Source: Sulfobacillus thermotolerans (GTDB taxonomy: Bacteria; Bacillota; Sulfobacillia; Sulfobacillales; Sulfobacillaceae). From it: 64,000 bases of DNA. Positions 8,762-17,601 of the stretch are shown here, piece after piece. Within the stretch, counting starts at the first letter, position 1, and every line of letters starts with the position of its first letter. The stretch is taken from the NCBI GenBank assembly GCA_002951815.1, contig CP019454.1, positions 2,480,001 through 2,544,000 of the forward strand, given 5' to 3'. The position numbers and the translations under genes are program-made. Under the pieces are notes generated by a model, which saw only the letters and a list, made by a program, of their open reading frames with translations, was not told the origin of the DNA and ran no database searches.

Positions 8762-11224
8762 TTACCACAGATGCGTGAAAAGGTTGCGCGGATCCGCCAT
8801 ATGCACAAGGCGTTCTTGAATGGCTGTCAGCCCACTATCTAGCGGCTCATTGACCTGCCATCCGTGAGAATCTAGGGACCGAAAAAACTGAAACGGCTCG
8901 GGCTTGACGGTGCTGATCCAGCCACTGCCGTCGGGTTGATGATACAACAGCGGCGCTGTGAGAGGACTTGGTAAACGACCGACCCCAAAATAGTGCGTGC
9001 CGCCTTCTTGTTGACGGGTGCGCTCTTGTGAGGTGTACCATCGCCGGATATCGCTTAAGGCCGAGACGCCGTCCGCATCGATGGGAACAATCCCAAAGTC
9101 TTTGAGTATGTGGCGAATGGCTACCACCTTGCGATCGAGGTCAGGTCCTTGCACCATGATGTGCCCTTGATTTTGGGCCAGCCACAGACCTTGAGGGCCT
9201 AGCGCCATCATGTTGAGAGCGTCGACCAAGGCCATTAGCTGATCAGACGTCATCATGTCCACAGGAAAGCTCAAGTGAACCGGCCGCGTCGCCCAAGGAA
9301 CCAAGCGCAGAGTGGCATCGACAATCAGGCCCAAACGGCCTAAAGAACCCAAATATAACTTGGGCATATCCAGTCCCGCCACATTCTTCATCACACTCCG
9401 TCCGTAGCGCAAGAGGCGTCCTTGGCCGTCAATGACGCTCACGCCTAACACCCAATTTTTCAAAGGGCCATAGCCCATATGCAGCATGTTGGGCCAGCCT
9501 TCGCTTAACAGCGCGGCTAAAGAACGGTGTGGCCCTAGTGTCTTGACCGGAAAATCCAAGTCATGGTGGTGAAGAAATGTTTCGATCTCCGACACGTCTA
9601 GACCGCCTTGAATGCGAATGGTCATATTGTCCGCGTCAAAGTCTAAGATGCGGTTTAACCCTTCGAGGGACAGATTGGCCGTTCTAGCCGAGTGGGTGCC
9701 CATATAAATGGGGTGATGGTTATGGTAGCACGACCGCACAAAGTCGATTAATTCCGGCTCGGACTGCGGCCGATATAAAGCGGGAGACGACGGTTCAACC
9801 GCTAACGATCCAGGGTCTGAAGCTTGTGGGATGACGGGATATACGGCTTTGCCGGGATTTAAAATCCCATCAGGATCAAAGGCGGAGCGGACCGCGGCCA
9901 TGACAGCTCGTTCGTCTTCGTTAAACATCAAAGGCAATGACGGCAATTTATCAATACCAACACCATGTTCGCCGGTTATGGAGCCGCCGAGTTCGGCGGC
10001 CTTTTTCAAGATGGCGGCATCTGCGCGCTTCATCCGGGCGACTTCATCCGCATCGTCCGGATTAAACGGAATCAGGGGGTGCAGATTGCCATCGCCGGCA
10101 TGGGCGACCGTATTAATAGGAATCTGTTCTTGGGCGCTAATGGTCAAAACATACGCCATCATTTCGGCCAGGCGTGGGCGTGGGACCGTGACATCTTGCA
10201 CCCATAAATGGGGACTCAGTCGCGCGGCGGCGCCATAGGCAGCGCGGCGCGCAGCCATTAAAGCGTCAGCCTGAGCAGGATTTTGGGCTACGGTGATAGG
10301 ACTGGCCCCCAACAAGCCCAAGAGCTCATGCAGACGACTGAGCTGATCGCGAACACCTTCTAAGGTCCCATCTACTTCAATCAGGAGCACCGCTTCACAA
10401 TCTGGGTATCCTGCATCGATGAACGGGCGCACGGTGTCAAGGGTAGCTTTGTCTAATAGCTCCAACGTGGAAGGGAGCAATTGGGCCTGAATAATGGCAG
10501 AGACCGCCGTTACCGCTTCGGGCAGCCCATCAAATCCTGCTAATAACGTGCCCACCGCCGGCGGCTTGGGTAAGATGCCCAAGGTCAATTCCGTGAACAA
10601 AGCCAAGGTGCCTTCTGACCCCGTGAGAATGCCAGGCCAATCGATCAGAGTAGGCTCAGCGGGACAGGTCGCCATCTGTCCATTGGCTAAAATAACTTTC
10701 AGCGCGCGCACGTAATGGCTCGTCGTCCCGTATTTCACGCAGTGGGGACCGCCAGATCCTTCGGCGACATTGCCGCCCAGACTCGAGATGCGGTGCGACG
10801 CCGGATCAGGCGGAAAAAAGAAGGCGTGAGGGGCCAAATGCGCTTGGAGGGTCGCATTAATGACGCCCGGTTCGACGGTTACCTCCCGGGCAGCCAGGTC
10901 GACCCTTAGAATGCGGGTCATGCCGGCTAGACTGACGACTAAACCGCCTAGAATAGGAAGCGTGCCGCCGCTGAGATTGCTTCCCGAGCCGCGCGCAATG
11001 AGGGGGACATGGTACGTGGCACAAAGGGCCACGGCTTGTTGCACAAGCTCTGGCGTATTCGCAATGACAGCGGCGTCTGGCCAATGGCGCTCACTGGTGG
11101 CATCATAGGAGTAGACTAATAACTCATCGTCTTGCACAAGAGCATTGGCTCCAAAGGTCTCTTTTAAAGCCTGACGAAAGGCCCCAAGACGGGTAGCATC
11201 AGCTCTGGGCAGGACTACAGGCAA
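8762..11224 (-). CDS. Fused glycolate oxidase-type flavoprotein (GlcD-GlcE fusion)
   Basis: An 820-residue fusion. Residues about 1-460 are GlcD-like: an FAD-binding PCMH domain (PLIARGSGSNLSGGTLP) and a C-terminal FAD-oxidase domain ending with HAGDGNLHPLIPF and GEHGVGIDK. Residues about 475-820 are a second, shorter FAD-binding module resembling GlcE (YMGTHSARTANLSLEGLNRIL, then VMKNVAGLDMPKLYLGSLGRLG). In E. coli GlcD, GlcE and the iron-sulfur GlcF are separate subunits passing electrons from glycolate to quinone; no GlcF is adjacent here. Glycolate, D-lactate or another 2-hydroxyacid are possible substrates. The TTG at 11224 has no good ribosome binding site. An in-frame ATT at 11260 lies 11 bases after AGAAAGGA and would add 12 residues, so the true start is uncertain. 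Confidence 0.92.
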   Translation of the reverse strand: MPVVLPRADATRLGAFRQALKETFGANALVQDDELLVYSYDATSERHWPDAAVIANTPELVQQAVALCATYHVPLIARGSGSNLSGGTLPILGGLVVSLAGMTRILRVDLAAREVTVEPGVINATLQAHLAPHAFFFPPDPASHRISSLGGNVAEGSGGPHCVKYGTTSHYVRALKVILANGQMATCPAEPTLIDWPGILTGSEGTLALFTELTLGILPKPPAVGTLLAGFDGLPEAVTAVSAIIQAQLLPSTLELLDKATLDTVRPFIDAGYPDCEAVLLIEVDGTLEGVRDQLSRLHELLGLLGASPITVAQNPAQADALMAARRAAYGAAARLSPHLWVQDVTVPRPRLAEMMAYVLTISAQEQIPINTVAHAGDGNLHPLIPFNPDDADEVARMKRADAAILKKAAELGGSITGEHGVGIDKLPSLPLMFNEDERAVMAAVRSAFDPDGILNPGKAVYPVIPQASDPGSLAVEPSSPALYRPQSEPELIDFVRSCYHNHHPIYMGTHSARTANLSLEGLNRILDFDADNMTIRIQGGLDVSEIETFLHHHDLDFPVKTLGPHRSLAALLSEGWPNMLHMGYGPLKNWVLGVSVIDGQGRLLRYGRSVMKNVAGLDMPKLYLGSLGRLGLIVDATLRLVPWATRPVHLSFPVDMMTSDQLMALVDALNMMALGPQGLWLAQNQGHIMVQGPDLDRKVVAIRHILKDFGIVPIDADGVSALSDIRRWYTSQERTRQQEGGTHYFGVGRLPSPLTAPLLYHQPDGSGWISTVKPEPFQFFRSLDSHGWQVNEPLDSGLTAIQERLVHMADPRNLFTHLW

Positions 11225-11314
11225 AGGATGCGGGGGCGAATAGGCTAAGGGCTTGCTAATGGGGTGTCATTCCTTTCTGATTACAGTGTCCATGACCGAA
11301 GAGTGTCGTCCGCA

Positions 11315-11371
11315 TTGTGGGACGTGTCTCGGAATTTTTTATAATAATCTTATCACGTAGAAAAATTCTAC
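11315..11371 (+). promoter_or_regulatory. Candidate promoter and palindrome upstream of pirin
   Basis: TTGTGG (11315-11320) and TATAAT (11340-11345) are 19 bases apart, slightly long. Just downstream is the perfect 15-base inverted repeat GTAGAAAAATTCTAC (11357-11371), near the expected transcription start, a typical repressor position. Confidence 0.4.
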
Positions 11372-11487
11372 AGAGGGAGTTGATAAAGACTTTTCGCCTC
11401 AACGGACAAGCCAATGCGGAATGAAAAACGTGGTAATATAAAAATCTCTGTGGTCGTCTGATACGCTACAAAATAGGAGGGGTATCT

Positions 11488-12459
11488 ATGCCAGCTCGTG
11501 AACCGGAAAATATTATGGTGTTGCCACGACTGCGTGAACCGGACGCAGCCTTGCGGGATAAAAATGTCGTGGTCGTGAGCCATGCGCCGCGCCAGCTGGA
11601 AGGGGCGGGGTTCCCTGTGCGTCGTCCGTTTCCCAGCCAGGCGATTTCTTGGACCATGAGCGATCCGTTTTTGTTGCTGGATCATATGGGGGCTGTGGAA
11701 TATGCCCCAGGCGAAGCGAAAGGCGCGCCGTGGCATCCTCACCGTGGTTTTGAAACCGTGACCTACATGATGGATGGTGCGTTTCGCCACCGCGATTCGA
11801 ACGGGGGAGGGGGGCTGATTACGAATGGCGATACCCAGTGGATGACCGCGGGGGCAGGCATTTTGCATGATGAAATGCCGCCGGACGAGTTGGTCCGAAC
11901 GGGAGGCTTATTTCATGGGGTGCAGCTATGGGTAAACCTGCCCCGACGCCTGAAAATGACCCCGCCACGGTATCAAAGTATTTCAGCGGACAAGGTTTTG
12001 CTCTTAGCATCGAGTGATGGAACCGCGATTATTCGCCTGATTGCCGGCTTGTTAGGCTCCTTTCAAGGCCCTGGCGTGACTTGGACGCCCATTACGGTCG
12101 CACATGTCAGTGTGACGGCCAATGCCCAGTTTCGCACGCCATGGCCTGCGTCGTATAACGCCATGGCCTACATTTTAGCCGGGCAAGGGCGGGTCGGGGC
12201 CGATGACGCACCCGTTGCTGAAGGGGATGGGATTGTCTTTGGACCCGGTGATACGGTGCGCATTCGCGCCAATGCGCAGCAAGATGCTCCAACGCCGCGT
12301 CTAGAGCTCTTATTGCTTGGGGGAGAGCCCATTCGTGAACCCATCTTTTCCTACGGGCCGTTTGTCATGAATACCCGATCCGAAATATTACAAGCGATTG
12401 AGGACTTTCAATCCGGGCGCATGGGCCACATTCCTGCGTCGCAATTGTTCGGAGACTAA
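11488..12459 (+). CDS. Pirin family protein (cupin)
   Basis: A 323-residue bicupin. The N-terminal cupin has PWHPHRGFETVTYM and GAGILHDEMP, which supply three histidines and a glutamate as metal ligands, as in human pirin and E. coli YhhW. The C-terminal cupin (LELLLLGGEPIREP) follows the family pattern. Bacterial pirins include quercetin 2,3-dioxygenases and regulators of pyruvate metabolism; the real substrate is usually unknown. An ideal TAGGAGGGG lies before the ATG. It is alone on its strand between opposed genes and overlaps the 3' end of the next gene by four bases. A palindrome sits next to its candidate promoter. Confidence 0.93.
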   Translation: MPAREPENIMVLPRLREPDAALRDKNVVVVSHAPRQLEGAGFPVRRPFPSQAISWTMSDPFLLLDHMGAVEYAPGEAKGAPWHPHRGFETVTYMMDGAFRHRDSNGGGGLITNGDTQWMTAGAGILHDEMPPDELVRTGGLFHGVQLWVNLPRRLKMTPPRYQSISADKVLLLASSDGTAIIRLIAGLLGSFQGPGVTWTPITVAHVSVTANAQFRTPWPASYNAMAYILAGQGRVGADDAPVAEGDGIVFGPGDTVRIRANAQQDAPTPRLELLLLGGEPIREPIFSYGPFVMNTRSEILQAIEDFQSGRMGHIPASQLFGD

Positions 12460-13109
12460 AACCATCGCGGTTGAAAAGCCACCAGGGCGTTTTTTAGGTC
12501 TTGCTGCACAACGCTAGGGGGATAGCGAGCAGGTTCCTTGGGACCAACGAAACGCCCATAAAACACGCCGGCAGTTTGTAGAGGTAGATCTATAGGCGTG
12601 GGGGCATCTGGGGGCTGCCAGGAGCTCATCCACTGCGCGTAGCCAATACCGGGAAATGTGCAGTGGATGAGGGTGCGACCGTCTTCTGCTGGGTACCAAC
12701 GCCGTTGACTTCGTGCGGTCGCTTCCCATAAAGAAGGCAGGACCCGGCTGACGGTGTTGGCTGTCACCTCTGGATCTTCTTCCCAATGCAGCAAAATCAA
12801 TAGCAAACTAATCCATGGGCGCTGATCGTCGAGACGGCGCAGGCGACTGGCCACATGCCGAAGCTTGAGGCTTTGGGCCCCCACCGCCGTGACGCGCGAA
12901 GTCTTGGCACTGGGGTGGGACGCTAACCAATGGGCCAGCTCTTCATATCGGATGAGACGCATGGGGCGATATGTGCTTCCATGCGGATTTGGCACAGTTC
13001 TCACTTCCAGGAGGCCTTGTGTCACAAGTTGGTTGACTAACTGTAAAGAACAGTGCGCCAGGTCCGCCGCGTGCGCGAAGGTCACCCATGTCTCACGGGG
13101 CTGCTCCAC
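12456..13109 (-). CDS. Putative DNA-binding protein with MerR-like helix-turn-helix
   Basis: 217 residues. The N-terminal 60 residues resemble a MerR-type winged helix (VTFAHAADLAHCSLQLVNQL, then a wing with Y/R-rich residues and IRYEELAHWL). The rest, with several tryptophans, matches nothing I know and could bind a ligand or partner. The GTG start lies eight bases after AAGGAGG, well placed. It lies 23 bases downstream of a lipoprotein gene's end in the opposite reading sense of the pirin gene and shares the lipoprotein's strand, but the lipoprotein is downstream-transcribed first only if both are in one leftward unit. Role as a regulator is inferred from the N-terminus only. Confidence 0.65.
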   Translation of the reverse strand: MEQPRETWVTFAHAADLAHCSLQLVNQLVTQGLLEVRTVPNPHGSTYRPMRLIRYEELAHWLASHPSAKTSRVTAVGAQSLKLRHVASRLRRLDDQRPWISLLLILLHWEEDPEVTANTVSRVLPSLWEATARSQRRWYPAEDGRTLIHCTFPGIGYAQWMSSWQPPDAPTPIDLPLQTAGVFYGRFVGPKEPARYPPSVVQQDLKNALVAFQPRWF

Positions 13110-13132
13110 GACTCATGCCTCCTTACACTGCA

Positions 13133-14167
13133 CTAATAGGGGTACCATGTTGTCGCCATCGTAGCCGCCGCGACAGGATTAGCATACGACGGGATGCGAG
13201 TGTCAATATGCATAAGATAGCGGCCGTCGATCCAGTCGATATGCGTGACGGCTGTGTCAGCTAAAAGAGGAGCTGGGTGGATGAGGTCCACCATGATGAG
13301 CCCTGTATAGGGGGGCAGATAATGCGCATGAAGATATCGTACCAAGTCATAAGCGATGTTTTGTTCATAGCGCGGGCTACCTCCCGTAATTTCTAACGTC
13401 CAATCCCCTTCATTCCAGATCAACTTGGCATTATTAAACGTATGACCGAACCCATAGGCAGTGGCCATCAGGGCCGCATGCGGAGGGCCCACCACTAAGG
13501 TTTCTTTGCCCGTCGCATTAATAATTCCTTGGCGGGCGTTCCATAAAGGGTTGAATTGGCGCAAGGTGGTTTCATCCAAGGCATTAGTGCCGACAACATT
13601 GCTTGACAACTCTCTAATCCCAAAGGACCCCACAAAAGGCGTACGGGATAAGACCTGGGAAATCTCTGGGCTATTGACGGGCTCGTTTTCGGTCGTGTCG
13701 CGCAGGTGCACGGTCCAATGATTGCGTCCGACGACGGTTTGGGCGGTGAGAAATCCCATCCCCATAATCGGAGCATAAGCGGCTGTAGGGATAATTCGCG
13801 GACCGGCCAACGGCAATACCGTATGGCCTTGGATGGCACCAAGTGCCTGTTGGACAACGGGATTAAAAGGCGACGCAGTTGCCGCATCCAAAGACGTGGG
13901 TGATGGTACCGTCGTTGTCACTGTGGCGTGCGAGATCGGTGTTACCGTAGGCTGCGCGGGGAGCGCCGTGGCCGTCTCGGGTTGATTCGTCGTTTGCACC
14001 GGGTCTAACGAGGGCGCTGCTGATACCTGGCTAACGTGAACAGAACGAGAGACAGGAGGGGACGCAGGCTTCGGGGGTGTTGGACTGACAGCACTGAATT
14101 GGCCGCAGCCCCCTAACAAGAGCACGGATAGGACACTGCTAGCCCAAAGGACGAAACGGCGGTTCAT
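13133..14167 (-). CDS. Putative lipoprotein, unknown function
   Basis: 344 residues. The N-terminus MNRRFVLWASSVLSVLLLGGCG is a lipoprotein signal peptide with lipobox LLGGC, so the protein should be anchored on the outer face of the membrane. Residues about 22-110 are rich in P, T, S and V, a flexible linker. A folded domain of about 230 residues follows, with no motif I recognise. The ATG at 14167 is nine bases after GAGGAGG; the same frame runs open to 14431 but that extension lacks a signal peptide and crosses the divergent promoter region. It faces an alpha/beta hydrolase gene across a palindrome-bearing gap, so the two may be co-regulated. Confidence 0.8.
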   Translation of the reverse strand: MNRRFVLWASSVLSVLLLGGCGQFSAVSPTPPKPASPPVSRSVHVSQVSAAPSLDPVQTTNQPETATALPAQPTVTPISHATVTTTVPSPTSLDAATASPFNPVVQQALGAIQGHTVLPLAGPRIIPTAAYAPIMGMGFLTAQTVVGRNHWTVHLRDTTENEPVNSPEISQVLSRTPFVGSFGIRELSSNVVGTNALDETTLRQFNPLWNARQGIINATGKETLVVGPPHAALMATAYGFGHTFNNAKLIWNEGDWTLEITGGSPRYEQNIAYDLVRYLHAHYLPPYTGLIMVDLIHPAPLLADTAVTHIDWIDGRYLMHIDTRIPSYANPVAAATMATTWYPY

Positions 14168-14305
14168 GTGTTTTTGCCTCCTCAGTTCTCTGTCAGCCAT
14201 AACGCTTCTCATCTCTTTTAGGTTACATCCAAGTGTTGTTGCCGTGTCAAGCAGTATTCTCCATGGCGACATGGTCCATGCTTGCAAAATTTTGGACGCG
14301 TTGAC

Positions 14306-14317
14306 ATGACTAGTCAT
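14306..14317. promoter_or_regulatory. Palindromic operator candidate in divergent gap
   Basis: ATGACTAGTCAT is a perfect 12-base palindrome between the divergent lipoprotein and hydrolase genes. It overlaps the end of a TTGACA hexamer (14301-14306). TGAC-GTCA half-sites are typical of several TetR-family operators, so a repressor acting on the hydrolase is plausible, though no TetR gene is adjacent. Confidence 0.45.
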
Positions 14318-14366
14318 TACAAAGAGATGGTCCATAGGTAAAATAAAAAGGAATGGAGGCGATGGC

Positions 14367-15191
14367 GTGTTCGTAACGGCAGGAAATATCACGCTCGCGG
14401 TCGATGTGGTAGGAGATGGCCCACGACCCATGGTCTTTCTTCATGGGTGGCTCATGTCTAAGGAGAGTTGGGCGCCATTGCTGCCCCATCTTTCTTGGCA
14501 CGATTACCGCGCATATTTAGTGGATGTACGCGGATTTGGCGCAAGTGCTAAACCGCCGTCAGGTTATGCGATCGAAGACTATGCGCGGGATACGATTCGA
14601 CTCATTCGGCGATTAAACATTGCCCCCGTGGTTCTTGTGGGCCACTCTTTTGGCGGGGCCGGCTCATTATTTGTCGCGGCCAAACTGCGTCATTACGTGG
14701 ATGCACTTATTGTCATGGATACGTTTCCAGGGGGAGCCGCCCCTTCGAGTGCAGGACGGACCCGCCATCATCTCGAACGGGTGCAGCAGCTCTTGAATCG
14801 TACCCCGGAATCCAAGCGAATGCAGGTACTGAATCGCATTTGGCTGCAGGCCTTCTATCAAAAGCCTGATGACAGGGCTATGGTGTTGCAAGATCAAGCT
14901 TCCCGCGCCATTTTACCCCACGTCCTCGAGCAAACCATTCATACCAACCTCACCACCGATATCGAACGGCTATTGCCGCATATTCAGTGTCCGACGTTAG
15001 TTATTCGGGGCAAGTATGACCGCATGTTAGCGCCAGGAGACGATCCGCTCAAAAAAATCCCTCACGCCGAATTTGCCATCATTCCCGATGCCGGACACTA
15101 CCCCATGATTGAGCAGCCTAAGTTGGTGGGCGCAGCGATGGAGAATTTTTTGCAACGCCACTCCCAGCGTGTAGACAAGCCTTGGCGTTAA
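14367..15191 (+). CDS. Alpha/beta hydrolase
   Basis: 274 residues with the complete alpha/beta-hydrolase fold. VFLHGWLMSKESW gives the oxyanion hole region, VDVRGFGASAKP the loop after strand 4, and VGHSFGGAGS the nucleophile elbow with serine as nucleophile. IRGKYDRMLAPGDDP contains the likely catalytic aspartate and DAGHYPMIEQP the histidine, so the triad is intact. Substrates range from esters to epoxides and C-C bonds and cannot be told from motifs. The GTG start is seven bases after GGAGG. It stands alone before the kdp region. Confidence 0.88.
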   Translation: MFVTAGNITLAVDVVGDGPRPMVFLHGWLMSKESWAPLLPHLSWHDYRAYLVDVRGFGASAKPPSGYAIEDYARDTIRLIRRLNIAPVVLVGHSFGGAGSLFVAAKLRHYVDALIVMDTFPGGAAPSSAGRTRHHLERVQQLLNRTPESKRMQVLNRIWLQAFYQKPDDRAMVLQDQASRAILPHVLEQTIHTNLTTDIERLLPHIQCPTLVIRGKYDRMLAPGDDPLKKIPHAEFAIIPDAGHYPMIEQPKLVGAAMENFLQRHSQRVDKPWR

Positions 15192-15671
15192 GTCTTAGGA
15201 GAACCTCACCTTGTTGGACTGTGGTTTGGGATGGCATTGATCGACGGCACATATGGATAAGGCGCCCGAGTGGAGTCCGCGCTTAACCCCTTCAATAGGT
15301 GCAAAATTCCCCAATCTCCGATTCTGCAGAAGCCAAATAGTCTTTGTGGGTTGGCACCCCACGGTCTTTCGAAACCGGCCACCGGCCGGACCATGACCTT
15401 AATCACTGGTCCGATTTCGATCTAACAGTGAAATTCCTGACATGTACAAGTCAATGAATCCCATCCAAACTTCGGGCACACGGCTGATCTCTCCATGCTA
15501 AGGAGACCAGCCGTTTGGCATGGAAATAATTTTTTACGGCATTTTTACGGTTTTTTTACTACAAAGCCCTGAGGCGCGGTCTTATATTGGGTAGCGCACG
15601 TGGAACAACGTGAAGAGCTTAGTATCCGAATAAACGGTCTGAAAAACGGTGGCAAGAAATGGAGGTTAAAC
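15192..15671 (+). other. Long leader region before the kdp genes
   Basis: 480 bases without a supported gene. It contains a hairpin (15480-15514), two copies of TTTTTACGG about 15 bases apart near 15530-15552, and a weak TATATT (15583-15588) that could be a -10 element. KdpE binding sites usually lie in this position, but I cannot define one. Confidence 0.4.
15480..15514 (+). terminator. Hairpin upstream of kdp, possible terminator
   Basis: ACGGCTG pairs with CAGCCGT and TCTCC with GGAGA around a short internal asymmetry. A run of six T begins about 16 bases after the stem, later than in a standard terminator. It may end the hydrolase transcript or be a control element of the kdp leader. Confidence 0.35.
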
Positions 15672-15755
15672 GTGGCAACCCTGGGATTAGGACTGCTTTT
15701 TGTGGGGTTATATCTCGGAACCATTGGGCTGATGTATTGGTTTCGGAAATTATGA
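15672..15755 (+). CDS. 27-residue single-span membrane peptide upstream of kdpF
   Basis: GTG start about six bases after GGAGG. The peptide begins VATLGLGLLFVG, is one hydrophobic helix and ends with an aromatic-basic tail (MYWFRKL). It is 15 bases before the kdpF start and in the same direction. Its size and topology resemble KdpF itself, which stabilises the KdpABC complex, so it may be a second lipid-like stabilising subunit or a diverged KdpF duplicate. It does not carry the PEKF ending typical of KdpF. Real translation is supported only by the start region and context. Confidence 0.6.
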   Translation: MATLGLGLLFVGLYLGTIGLMYWFRKL

Positions 15756-15770
15756 GGGAGACGGTGTGTG

Positions 15771-15854
15771 ATGGGACATTGGGCGCTGCTGATTCTTTCG
15801 ATGGTGATTATGGTGTATCTAGTCTACGTGATTATCCATCCGGAAAAATTCTAA
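15771..15854 (+). CDS. kdpF: KdpF, small subunit of the potassium-transporting ATPase
   Basis: 27 residues: one membrane helix followed by IIHPEKF, the hallmark C-terminus of KdpF peptides. It lies 19 bases before kdpA, the standard gene order. KdpF sits at the KdpA-KdpB interface and stabilises the complex. The ATG follows GAGGGAG at slightly long distance. Gene finders usually miss it because of its size. Confidence 0.85.
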   Translation: MGHWALLILSMVIMVYLVYVIIHPEKF

Positions 15855-15873
15855 GGACGGGAGGAAGACGACC

Positions 15874-17571
15874 GTGACAGTCAGCACGATGGTAGTATGG
15901 GGAGTGGTCATTGGAGGATTGCTTCTGTCCTTAAAACCTTTAGGGACCTATATGTATAAAGTTTTTACGTTCCAACCCACGTTATTCGATCGACCGTTTA
16001 AACCGTTGGAAAATGTGATCTTCCGCCTCATCCATGTCAGTCGGGATAGTGAGATGACGGCGTTAGAATACGGGGTCTCGTTTGTGTTGATGAATATGCT
16101 TTGGGCATTGATGGCCTACACTTTATTGAGAATTCAAGGACTGTTGCCCTTCAACCCCCAACACTTTCCCAATCTCAATGCCCCACTCGCCTTCAATACC
16201 TCAGCCAGCTTTACCACCAACACAAACTGGCAAGCCTATAGCGGGGAAAATACCCTCTCCTATTTTTCTCAATTTGCCGTGTTGGAATTTTTGCAGTTTG
16301 TGACGCCTGCGAGTGGCGGTGCCGTGGGACTGGCTTTTATCCGCGGGATTACCGGCCGCAAATTAGGAAACTTCTTTGTCGACTTGACCCTGCTCTTAAC
16401 GCGGGTGTTACTGCCGTTGGCTTTGATTTTTGGGGTGGCCTTTGTCGCAGCAGGTGTACCGGATACCTTGGGACCATATCTGCACCTTCACACCTTAACG
16501 GGTCAAACCCAAATTGTTCCGCGTGGGCCGATTGCCGGCTGGGAAGCGATCGAGCATTTGGGGCAAAACGGAGGCGGATTTACGAACGCCAATAGTGCCA
16601 ACCCCCTTGAGAACCCCTCGGCATTGACCAATGTCCTACAAAGCATTGCCATGGGTCTCGTCCCGGTAGCGTTTTTCTACATGTTCGGCTTGTTCGCAGG
16701 AAAGAGGCGTCTCGCCTGGACCCTGATTGCTGTCGCTGGTACCCTGTTTTTGGCGATGTTGGCGATGATTTATTTTCCCGAAGCTTCAGGAAATCCCGTA
16801 ATCAATCTTCTAGGGTTGTCCGGCCATGGCAATTATGTCGGTACCGAATTACAACAAGGCATCGGAGGAACTTCAATCTTTGAGACCGCTTCAAACGCCT
16901 TTACGACGGGTTCCGTGTCAGCCGCCAATGACAGTTTTTTGCCTATCCCCAGTTTAGCCTTATTTCTCGGGATGTTTCTCAACATGGTTTTTGGGGGTAA
17001 AGGAGTCGGGCTCCTCAACATGCTCATGTTCGTTTTACTCACTATTTTTCTAATGGGGCTGATGGTGGGCCGTACCCCGGAATTCCTAGGCAAGAAAATT
17101 GAAGCAAAAGAAATTTCGCTGACGGCCATCGCATTCTTGATCCATCCCTTGCTGATTTTGGTGGGATCGGCGATAGCGGTCGCGACGCCTTTAGGAATGG
17201 CAGGCGTATTCAATCCCGGTCCACAAGGGCTGTCTGAAATTCTTTATGCCTTTACATCGGGGGCGGCAAACAATGGGTCTGCCTTGGGGGGATTGGGCGC
17301 ATCCCTACCGTTCTACGAAATTGCGATTGGTGTTGTGATGATTCTTGGACGCTATGCATCGGTGGTGTTGATGTTGTTAGTGGCGGAGTCGTTGTGGCAG
17401 AAGAAAGCGGTTCCGGAAACATCCGGGACTATGCACACCGATACCCCGTTATTTGCAAGCATTCTGTTAGGGGCGATTATTGTTCTCAATGCCCTCACCT
17501 TCTTTCCAATAATGGCGCTCGGCCCGCTCGCTGAACATTACCTACTGGTGACCCACCATGTTTTTTCCTAG
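15874..17571 (+). CDS. kdpA: Potassium-transporting ATPase subunit A
   Basis: A 565-residue polytopic protein of the potassium-transporter superfamily, the usual KdpA length. It has four repeated pore motifs, seen as NTNTNW-type and GQNGGGFTNANSANP and GAANNGSALGG segments that line the selectivity filter, plus about ten membrane spans. KdpA picks up external potassium with very high affinity and passes it through a tunnel to KdpB. The GTG start follows GGGAGGAAG. It is co-transcribed with kdpF, kdpB and kdpC. Expression in this family is induced by potassium limitation through KdpD/KdpE, both encoded just downstream. Confidence 0.97.
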   Translation: MTVSTMVVWGVVIGGLLLSLKPLGTYMYKVFTFQPTLFDRPFKPLENVIFRLIHVSRDSEMTALEYGVSFVLMNMLWALMAYTLLRIQGLLPFNPQHFPNLNAPLAFNTSASFTTNTNWQAYSGENTLSYFSQFAVLEFLQFVTPASGGAVGLAFIRGITGRKLGNFFVDLTLLLTRVLLPLALIFGVAFVAAGVPDTLGPYLHLHTLTGQTQIVPRGPIAGWEAIEHLGQNGGGFTNANSANPLENPSALTNVLQSIAMGLVPVAFFYMFGLFAGKRRLAWTLIAVAGTLFLAMLAMIYFPEASGNPVINLLGLSGHGNYVGTELQQGIGGTSIFETASNAFTTGSVSAANDSFLPIPSLALFLGMFLNMVFGGKGVGLLNMLMFVLLTIFLMGLMVGRTPEFLGKKIEAKEISLTAIAFLIHPLLILVGSAIAVATPLGMAGVFNPGPQGLSEILYAFTSGAANNGSALGGLGASLPFYEIAIGVVMILGRYASVVLMLLVAESLWQKKAVPETSGTMHTDTPLFASILLGAIIVLNALTFFPIMALGPLAEHYLLVTHHVFS

Positions 17572-17601
17572 CGAACAGGGCCTAATGAGGAGGAGTTTTT
17601 G

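Noticed and set aside
14168-14431. N-terminal extension of the 13133 lipoprotein
   Set aside because: It would bury a clear lipoprotein signal peptide and cross the divergent promoter; ATG 14167 has an ideal ribosome binding site.
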